From positions 124,001 to 188,000 of the forward strand of contig JADJVJ010000006.1 of NCBI GenBank assembly GCA_016716625.1: a stretch of DNA of 64,000 nucleotides, read 5' to 3'. Below the pieces are notes generated by a model. That model was given only the letters and a program-made list of their open reading frames with translations, was not told where the DNA came from and did not search any database. Position 1 is the first letter of the stretch; each line of letters starts with the position of its first letter. This document shows, piece after piece, positions 58,325 through 64,000 of the stretch. The DNA comes from Nostocoides sp. GTDB taxonomy: Bacteria; Actinomycetota; Actinomycetes; Actinomycetales; Dermatophilaceae. The translations under genes and the position numbers were made by a program.

Positions 58325-59314
58325 ATGACTGTGCCCGTCGACATTCCCCCTCAGGCCGACCCGGACCCCGCCCCGGTAGCCGGTGAGACCGCGATCCAAG
58401 GCCGCTCGCTCGGCCAGATCGCCTGGCGTCGGCTTCGCCGGGACAAAGTCGCCATGGGCGGTGCCATCGTCCTGGTCTTCCTGATGCTCGTCGCGATCTT
58501 CGCGCCTCTCATCGTCGGCCTCCTCGGCACCCCGCCCAACGACCCTCAGCGCAGCCTCATCGACCGGGCCACCGGCACCATGTTGCCCAAGGGCGAGTAT
58601 GGCGGGATGAGCTTGGACCATCTCATGGGTGTCGAGCCGGGTAACGGCCGCGACATCTTCAGCCGGATCGTCTACGGCTCGCGGATCTCGCTGCTCATCG
58701 CCTTCTTCGCCACCCTGCTCTCGGTGACCATCGGTACGACGATGGGGGTCATCGCGGGCTACGTCGGCGGCTGGGTCGACGCCTTCATTTCGCGGCTCAT
58801 GGACATCTTCCTGGCCTTCCCGCTCCTCGTCTTCGCCATTGCCCTGGCCGGGGTTATGCCGGACAAGGCGTTCGGACTTGAGGGTGACACCCTGCGCATC
58901 GTCATGCTCATCTTCATCATCGGGTTCTTCAACTGGCCCTACATCGGGCGGATCGTGCGTGGGCAGACGCTCTCGATTCGGGAGCGTGAGTTCGTCGATG
59001 CCGCAGTGAGCCTCGGCGCCCGCTCCCCGCGGATCCTGGTCAAGGAGATCCTGCCCAACCTGGTCGCGCCGATCCTGGTCTACTCCACCCTGCTCATCCC
59101 GACGAACATCCTCTTCGAGGCGGCGCTGTCCTTCCTCGGCGTCGGCATCCAGCCGCCCACGGCCACCTGGGGCGGCATGCTCTCGGACGCCGCTCAGTAC
59201 ACCTCGCACCTGTGGTTCATGTTCTGGCCCGGCATGGCCATCTTCATCACCGTCCTCGCCTTCAACCTCTTCGGTGATGGCCTTCGGGACGCCCTCGACC
59301 CCCGCGCGCGGTGA
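58325..59314 (+). CDS. Peptide ABC transporter permease (DppC/OppC type)
   Basis: 329 residues. N-terminal helix after a Pro-rich start (RRDKVAMGGAIVLVFLMLVAIFAPLIVGLLG), HLMGVEPGNGRDIFSRIVYGSRISL, and the EAA loop EFVDAAVSLGARSPRILVKEILPNLVAPI, then FLGVGIQPPTATWGGMLSDA. Together these are typical of DppC. GGAGG lies upstream of ATG 58325. First gene of the importer; the 238-base gap to typA holds a possible promoter (TTGACC at 58140-58145, TTATGG at 58164-58169) and partial dyads around CACGAT. Confidence 0.92.
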   Translation: MTVPVDIPPQADPDPAPVAGETAIQGRSLGQIAWRRLRRDKVAMGGAIVLVFLMLVAIFAPLIVGLLGTPPNDPQRSLIDRATGTMLPKGEYGGMSLDHLMGVEPGNGRDIFSRIVYGSRISLLIAFFATLLSVTIGTTMGVIAGYVGGWVDAFISRLMDIFLAFPLLVFAIALAGVMPDKAFGLEGDTLRIVMLIFIIGFFNWPYIGRIVRGQTLSIREREFVDAAVSLGARSPRILVKEILPNLVAPILVYSTLLIPTNILFEAALSFLGVGIQPPTATWGGMLSDAAQYTSHLWFMFWPGMAIFITVLAFNLFGDGLRDALDPRAR

Positions 59315-59359
59315 TCCGCGCCGGGTTCAGCCCCGTCAACAAGAAGGGTTCACACAACC

Positions 59360-61138
59360 ATGACACCAACTCGACTGAGGAGCGCCCTCGGGATCCTTGC
59401 CGTGACCGCCGTGGGCCTTACGGCGTGTAGCTCGGGCTCGACCACGCCGAGCGGCTCCGGATCGCCTACGGCGTCCTCCTCCGGGGCGACGGGGGCGGCC
59501 GCCTTCGACGCCGCGAACGGGAAGATCTTCAACCCGTCCGACAAGAAGGGCGGCATCATCACGATGGCCGACGAGGGCGAGCCCGACTCGACCGACCCCG
59601 GCGACAGCTACTACGGCTACACCTGGGACCTCATGCGCCTCTACGGCCGTGGGCTGACGATGTTCAACATTGCCCCCGGCGACGCCGCGAACAAGCTGTC
59701 TGGCGACCTCGCCACCGGTCTCGGTGAGCCGAGCGACAACGCCAAGACCTTCAAGTACACCCTCAAGGACGGCCTGAAGTTCGAGGACGGCTCGCCCATC
59801 ACCTCCAAGGACATCAAGTACGCCATCACGCGCACGCTGGACAAGGACATCTTCCCGGACAGCCCGACCTACTTCGATGACCTGCTCGCCTGGCCGGAGG
59901 GCTACAAGGGCGCCTACAAGTCCAAGGGGGTCAACACGGACTCGGCGATCGAGACCCCGGACGACAAGACGATCATCTTCCACCTCAAGAACAGCTTCTC
60001 TGGCTTCGACTACCTCCTCACCACGACGCAGTCCTACCCGGTTCCCGAGGCCAAGGACACCGGCGCCAAGTACAAGGAGCACCCGATCAGCTCCGGTCCG
60101 TACATGTTCGACAAGTACGAGGCCGGCAAGGGCTTCACGCTGAAGCGCAACCCCAACTGGGACCCGGCCACCGACCCGCAGCGCAAGGCCCTGCCGGACG
60201 GCTACGAATACTCGATGAACGTCAACCAGGACGACATCGACAAGCGGATCATCGCCGGTGACCTCGACATCCACGTGACCGGAACCGGTGTCACGCCCGC
60301 GACCCAGGCGCAGATCCTCCAGGACGAGAAGCTCAAGGCCATGGCGGACAACCCGACCATCGCGCGCCTGTGGTACACCTCGATCCCGACCACGGTCCCG
60401 CCGCTGGATAACAAGGACTGCCGTCTGGCGATCATGTACGGGATGGACCGACTCGCCTACCAGGACGCCTACGGCGGCGAGTTCGCCGGTGGCCAGATCG
60501 CGACCTCGCTCATGCCCCCGCTCATCCCCGGTCACCTGACCGAGGACCTCTACCCGCGCGCTGACAACGGCGCGGATATCGCCAAAGCCAAGGAGCACCT
60601 CGCCAAGTGCGGCAAGCCGGACGGCTTCGAGATCAACATGGCCTTCCGCAACGAACGGCCGAAGGAGAAGGCCGTTGCCGAGGCCTTCCAGGCCGAGCTC
60701 GCCAAGGTCGGCATCAAGGTGACCCCGAAGGGTTTCGCGAAGTCCGACTACTTCTCGACCTTCGCCGGCAACCCGCCCTACGTGAAGGCGAACAACCTCG
60801 GCCTGGCCGCCAACGGCTGGGGCGCCGACTGGAACGACGGCTACGGGTTCCTCTCGCAGATCGTCGACAGCCGGGTCATCCGCGACACCGGTGGCTCGTC
60901 GAACGTCTCCGTTCGGATCCCCGAGGTCGACAAGTGGCTCGACGAGGCTGCGGTCGAGACCGACACGGCCAAGCGTGAGGCGCTCTACGGCCAGATCGAC
61001 AAGAAGGTCATGGAAGAAGCCGTGATCTACCCCGGCCTGTGGGCCAAGTCGCTCCTCATCCGTGGCAAGAACCTCACGAATGTCTTCGTGAACCAGGCCT
61101 ACGGCATGTACGACTACACCGCCCTCGGCAAGATGTGA
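59360..61138 (+). CDS. Peptide ABC transporter substrate-binding lipoprotein
   Basis: 592 residues of the SBP family 5. Lipobox ending at Cys23 (VGLTAC), Ser/Gly/Thr linker, then GGIITMADEGEPDSTDPGDSYYGYTWDLMRLYGRGL, KYTLKDGLKFEDGSPITSKDIKYAITRTLD and HPISSGPYMFDKYEAGKGFTLKRNPNW. AGAAGGG precedes the ATG. The gene sits between the two permease genes, an uncommon but known order. A strong hairpin after its stop may stabilise its mRNA relative to downstream genes. Ligand (oligopeptide or other) is not readable. Confidence 0.93.
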   Translation: MTPTRLRSALGILAVTAVGLTACSSGSTTPSGSGSPTASSSGATGAAAFDAANGKIFNPSDKKGGIITMADEGEPDSTDPGDSYYGYTWDLMRLYGRGLTMFNIAPGDAANKLSGDLATGLGEPSDNAKTFKYTLKDGLKFEDGSPITSKDIKYAITRTLDKDIFPDSPTYFDDLLAWPEGYKGAYKSKGVNTDSAIETPDDKTIIFHLKNSFSGFDYLLTTTQSYPVPEAKDTGAKYKEHPISSGPYMFDKYEAGKGFTLKRNPNWDPATDPQRKALPDGYEYSMNVNQDDIDKRIIAGDLDIHVTGTGVTPATQAQILQDEKLKAMADNPTIARLWYTSIPTTVPPLDNKDCRLAIMYGMDRLAYQDAYGGEFAGGQIATSLMPPLIPGHLTEDLYPRADNGADIAKAKEHLAKCGKPDGFEINMAFRNERPKEKAVAEAFQAELAKVGIKVTPKGFAKSDYFSTFAGNPPYVKANNLGLAANGWGADWNDGYGFLSQIVDSRVIRDTGGSSNVSVRIPEVDKWLDEAAVETDTAKREALYGQIDKKVMEEAVIYPGLWAKSLLIRGKNLTNVFVNQAYGMYDYTALGKM

Positions 61139-61144
61139 TCTCCC

Positions 61145-61182
61145 GCCGGGGGACGGCGGGCACCCGCTCGCCGTCCCCCGGC
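61145..61182 (+). terminator. Intra-operon hairpin after the binding-protein gene
   Basis: Perfect 14-bp stem (GCCGGGGGACGGCG at 61145-61158 with its complement at 61169-61182), ten-base loop. Likely an mRNA-stability or partial-termination element, since the operon continues. Confidence 0.6.
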
Positions 61183-61262
61183 ACCCCACCGCACGCCATA
61201 CCGATCCAACACCCAACCCACCCCACTCCCTCCCGACCCCCGCGAAAGGCTGGTGACGCCCC

Positions 61263-62276
61263 GTGCTGACCTATCTCCTCCGGCGCCTCATCGCTTCGTT
61301 CGCGCTGCTCGTCGTGGTCAGCATGGTCGTGTTCGCGATCTTCTACATCTTCCCGCGGCTGGCCGGGGCAACCCCCGAAACCATGGCCACGCGCTATGTC
61401 GGGCGCACCGCGACCCCGGAGACGGTCCGTCTCATGGCCGAGCGGTTGGGCTTCTACGACCCGATCTACACCCAGTACTGGACCTGGTTCAAGACGATCT
61501 TCACCGGTGGAACCATCGACATGGGGACCAGCATCGAGACCTGCAACGCCCCCTGCTTCGGCTACTCCTACCGCGCCCGGACCGCGGTCTGGCCGGACCT
61601 GATCGACCGGGCCCCGGTCACCTTCTCGCTCGCGGTCGGCGCAGCCATCCTCTGGCTCTTCGGCGGCGTCGTCACCGGCATCATCTCCGCCCTCAAGCGC
61701 GGGTCCATCTTCGACCGCACCTCGATGTCGATGGCGCTCGCCGGCGTCTCGCTGCCGATCTACTTCACCGGCCTCATGGCACTGTCGATCTTCTCCTACG
61801 GCCTGGGCTGGACCGCCCCGGGCGGGTCGTACACCCCGTTCGCCGAGAACCCCGCGCAGTGGGCGTATGCGCTCCTGCTGCCGTGGATCACCCTGGCCTT
61901 CCTGTTCTCGGCCCAGTATGCGCGGCTCACCCGTTCGGGGATGCTCGAGACGATGGGTGAGGACTACATCCGAACCGCGCGCGCCAAGGGCCTCATGGAA
62001 CGCACCGTTACCCTCAAGCACGGGCTACGCGGGGCGCTCACCCCGATCCTCACGATCTTCGGCCTCGACCTCGGCCTCCTGCTCGGCGGGGCCGTCCTCA
62101 CCGAGAAGACGTTCTCGCTCAACGGCCTCGGCAAGTACACCGTTGATGCCATCCAGAACCAGGACCTACCCCGGATCCTCGGGGTGACCATGCTCGCGGC
62201 ACTCTTCATCGTCGTCTCGAACCTCGTCGTCGACCTCATGTATGCCGTCATCGACCCGAGGGTGAGGACCAAGTGA
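61263..62276 (+). CDS. Peptide ABC transporter permease (DppB/OppB type)
   Basis: 337 residues. LTYLLRRLIASFALLVVVSMVVFAIFYIFPR at the N-terminus, a periplasmic region with two cysteines (ETCNAPCFGYSYRAR), and YARLTRSGMLETMGEDYIRTARAKGLMERTVTLKHGLRGALTPILTIFG (EAA loop). GTG start. Its last codons overlap the next gene's GTG. Confidence 0.92.
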   Translation: MLTYLLRRLIASFALLVVVSMVVFAIFYIFPRLAGATPETMATRYVGRTATPETVRLMAERLGFYDPIYTQYWTWFKTIFTGGTIDMGTSIETCNAPCFGYSYRARTAVWPDLIDRAPVTFSLAVGAAILWLFGGVVTGIISALKRGSIFDRTSMSMALAGVSLPIYFTGLMALSIFSYGLGWTAPGGSYTPFAENPAQWAYALLLPWITLAFLFSAQYARLTRSGMLETMGEDYIRTARAKGLMERTVTLKHGLRGALTPILTIFGLDLGLLLGGAVLTEKTFSLNGLGKYTVDAIQNQDLPRILGVTMLAALFIVVSNLVVDLMYAVIDPRVRTK

Positions 62277-63367
62277 GTCAGATGCGGGAGAGCACCCCGG
62301 CGAGCACCACGAGCACCGTCGGTCTCGGCGGGATCGGGACGCGCGCGGATGACGTGTTCCTCTCGGTGCGCGACCTGCGGGTGCATTTCCCCACCGACGA
62401 CGGGCTCGTCAAGAGCGTCGACGGGCTCTCCTTCGACCTGCGCCGGGGCCAGACCCTCGGCATCGTCGGCGAATCCGGCTCCGGGAAGTCCGTGACGAGC
62501 ATGGCGATCATGGGCCTGCACAAGCCGGACTCGGTGCAGATGGCCGGGTCGATCAACCTCGGTGGCACCGAACTGGTCGGTGCCTCCCCGGAGCTCGTCC
62601 GCAGCCTGCGTGGCAAGCGGATGGCGATGATCTTTCAGGACCCGCTCTCGGCCATGCACCCGTTCTACACCGTCGGGGCCCAGATCATCGAGGCCTACCA
62701 GGTGCACAACAAGGTCTCCAAGAAGGTCGCCCGCGACCACGCCATCGACATGCTCGGCCGGGTCGGGATTCCGCAGCCCGCCAAGCGGGTCGACGACTAC
62801 CCGCACCAGTTCTCCGGCGGGATGCGTCAGCGCGCCATGATCGCCATGGCCCTCTCCTGCGACCCGGACCTGCTCATCGCCGATGAGCCCACCACGGCCC
62901 TCGACGTCACTGTCCAGGCCCAGATCCTCGACCTGATTCGTGACCTTCAGCGCGACTTCGACGCGGCCGTCATCGTGATCACCCACGACCTCGGCGTTGT
63001 CGCCGAGCTCGCCGACGACATCCTGGTCATGTATGCCGGACGGTCCGTGGAGTACTCCACGGCCGAGGACATCTTCCGGCGCCCCCAACATCCGTACACC
63101 TGGGGTCTGCTGGGGAGTATGCCGCGGCTGGACCGGGAGCCCACCGACCGGCTCATGCCGATCAAGGGCACCCCACCAAGCCTCATCCAGGTGCCGCCCG
63201 GATGCCCGTTCAGCCCGCGATGCACCTTCACCGACCGGGTGGGGGCCGCCTGCCGGCAGGAGCGTCCGCCCTTCAGTGACAGCGGGGCACGGCACTACGT
63301 CGCCTGCCACCTCGCGATGCCTGAACGCCAGAAACTGTGGACCGAGCAGATTGAGCCGAACCTGTGA
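62273..63367 (+). CDS. Peptide ABC transporter ATP-binding protein (DppD type)
   Basis: 364 residues. Walker A GESGSGKSVTSMAIMGL, Q-loop FQDPLSAMHPF, signature FSGGMRQRAMIAMAL, Walker B LLIADEPTTALDVTVQ, H-loop VITHD. The C-terminal oligopeptide/dipeptide extension contains a cysteine set (PGCPFSPRC, ...ACRQERPPF, ...ACHL) typical of this subfamily. GTG start overlapping the permease stop; overlaps the next gene by four bases. Confidence 0.94.
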   Translation: MSQMRESTPASTTSTVGLGGIGTRADDVFLSVRDLRVHFPTDDGLVKSVDGLSFDLRRGQTLGIVGESGSGKSVTSMAIMGLHKPDSVQMAGSINLGGTELVGASPELVRSLRGKRMAMIFQDPLSAMHPFYTVGAQIIEAYQVHNKVSKKVARDHAIDMLGRVGIPQPAKRVDDYPHQFSGGMRQRAMIAMALSCDPDLLIADEPTTALDVTVQAQILDLIRDLQRDFDAAVIVITHDLGVVAELADDILVMYAGRSVEYSTAEDIFRRPQHPYTWGLLGSMPRLDREPTDRLMPIKGTPPSLIQVPPGCPFSPRCTFTDRVGAACRQERPPFSDSGARHYVACHLAMPERQKLWTEQIEPNL

Positions 63368-64000
63368 GCACCGAACCGCTGCTGACCGTCACCGGCCTGA
63401 CCAAGCACTTCCCCATCCGCAAGGGCCTCCTCCAACGGCAGGTGGGTGCGGTCCAGGCCGTCGACGACGTGACCTTCGATGTTGCCAAGGGTGAGACCCT
63501 GGCCATCGTCGGTGAGTCCGGGTGTGGCAAGACGACGACCGGCCGAATGATCACCCGGCTGCTCGAACCAACTGCGGGGACGATCCTCTTCGACGGCCGC
63601 GACATCACCCACCTATCGACCGGTCAGCTCCGGCCGCTGCGGCGCGATGTCCAGATGATCTTCCAGGACCCCTATAACTCGCTCAACCCACGGCATACGG
63701 TGGGCACGATCGTCGGGGCGCCCTACCGAATTCAGGGGATCAAGACCGAACACGGCATCAAGCGCGCGGTCCAGGACACCCTCGAACTCGTCGGACTCAA
63801 CCCCGAGCACTACAACCGGTACCCGCACGAGTTCTCCGGTGGTCAGCGCCAGCGCATCGGGATCGCCCGCTCGCTCGCGCTCAAGCCCAAGCTCATCGTC
63901 GCCGACGAGCCGGTGTCCGCGCTCGACGTCTCGATCCAGGCGCAGGTCATCAACCTCCTCGAAGACCTCCAGAGCGAGCTCGGCCTCACCTACGTCGTCA
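63364..64000 (+). CDS. Peptide ABC transporter ATP-binding protein (DppF type), 3' end outside window
   Basis: Starts at a GTG overlapping the previous stop (GTGA) and is still open at the last base, about 212 residues. STEPLLTVTGLTKHFPIRKGLLQ at the N-terminus, Walker A GESGCGKTTTGRMI, Q-loop FQDPYNSLNPRHTV, signature FSGGQRQRIGIARSL, Walker B LIVADEPVSALDVSIQ. Pairs with the DppD-type ATPase. Confidence 0.93.
   Translation, partial: MSTEPLLTVTGLTKHFPIRKGLLQRQVGAVQAVDDVTFDVAKGETLAIVGESGCGKTTTGRMITRLLEPTAGTILFDGRDITHLSTGQLRPLRRDVQMIFQDPYNSLNPRHTVGTIVGAPYRIQGIKTEHGIKRAVQDTLELVGLNPEHYNRYPHEFSGGQRQRIGIARSLALKPKLIVADEPVSALDVSIQAQVINLLEDLQSELGLTYVV

Noticed and set aside
59336..61216. 626-codon open frame on - opposite the peptide-binding lipoprotein
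   Set aside because: Mirror frame; the + strand has a lipobox, ribosome-binding site and SBP5 motifs.
1..64000. tRNA, rRNA, riboswitch, origin, prophage or integrase
   Set aside because: No cloverleaf, rRNA block, phage gene or att-like duplication was recognised on either strand by reading; a covariance-model scan would settle small RNAs.

Overview
The window is high-GC (about 70%) actinobacterial chromosome. Mycothiol-type, succinylase-lysine, TatB/HtrA/SigE and DUF3117 genes, together with gene order resembling the Mycobacterium tuberculosis Rv1165-Rv1234 region, point to Actinomycetota. The overall style suggests Micrococcales, possibly the Intrasporangiaceae/Dermatophilaceae group; this is inference from content, not a database match. 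No rRNA, tRNA, CRISPR array or intact insertion sequence is seen. No gene-free stretch exceeds 300 bases.

Region 1 (1-16.0 kb) is a choline/glycine-betaine locus: the end of a betaine-aldehyde dehydrogenase, choline dehydrogenase betA, an ABC betaine importer (ATPase, double permease, lipoprotein), a BCCT transporter, a serine dehydratase remnant, a dimethylglycine/sarcosine dehydrogenase and etfBA. Uptake genes and betA are intact. The catabolic genes carry frameshifts or deletions, and a lower-GC segment (about 8.9-10.9 kb) with a secreted protein and a scrambled ABC exporter sits against the 5'-truncated sdaA. Three transcription units of the locus share a 17-bp GTTGCG-N7-GAAC-like operator.

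Region 2 (16.0-32.6 kb) is mixed housekeeping: a frameshifted marC, a mesaconyl-CoA-hydratase-like gene, glpK, DUF2332 and DUF1648 proteins, an unusual MshA-like glycosyltransferase fused to an MshB-like deacetylase, pepP, a stress-protein-like membrane protein, an acyl-CoA dehydrogenase, a secreted repeat protein, a RIO kinase, a VanY peptidase and two HpcH-type CoA-ester lyases. The hydratase, acyl-CoA dehydrogenase and two lyases could serve the ethylmalonyl-CoA pathway.

Region 3 (32.6-51.3 kb) resembles the conserved mrp-tatB-htrA-sigE-O-methyltransferase block, followed by pepA, DUF3117, a polytopic membrane protein with a DivIVA-like N-terminus, a LOG protein and the lysine/DAP succinylase genes dapE, dapD and dapC with citrate synthase and ferredoxin. 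Region 4 (51.3-58.1 kb) is an alpha/beta-hydrolase-like gene and a translationally coupled run typA - lipoprotein - flavin reductase - VanW. Region 5 (58.3 kb to the end) is a peptide ABC importer whose last ATPase gene runs off the window.

Two features cut across the window. At least 18 genes have a TANNNT-like -10 box ending 6-7 nt before the start codon, so leaderless transcription looks common. The 9-mer GTATGCCGT/ACGGCATAC occurs about 28 times on both strands, in genes (several frames, often through unusual codons) and between genes, far above chance.
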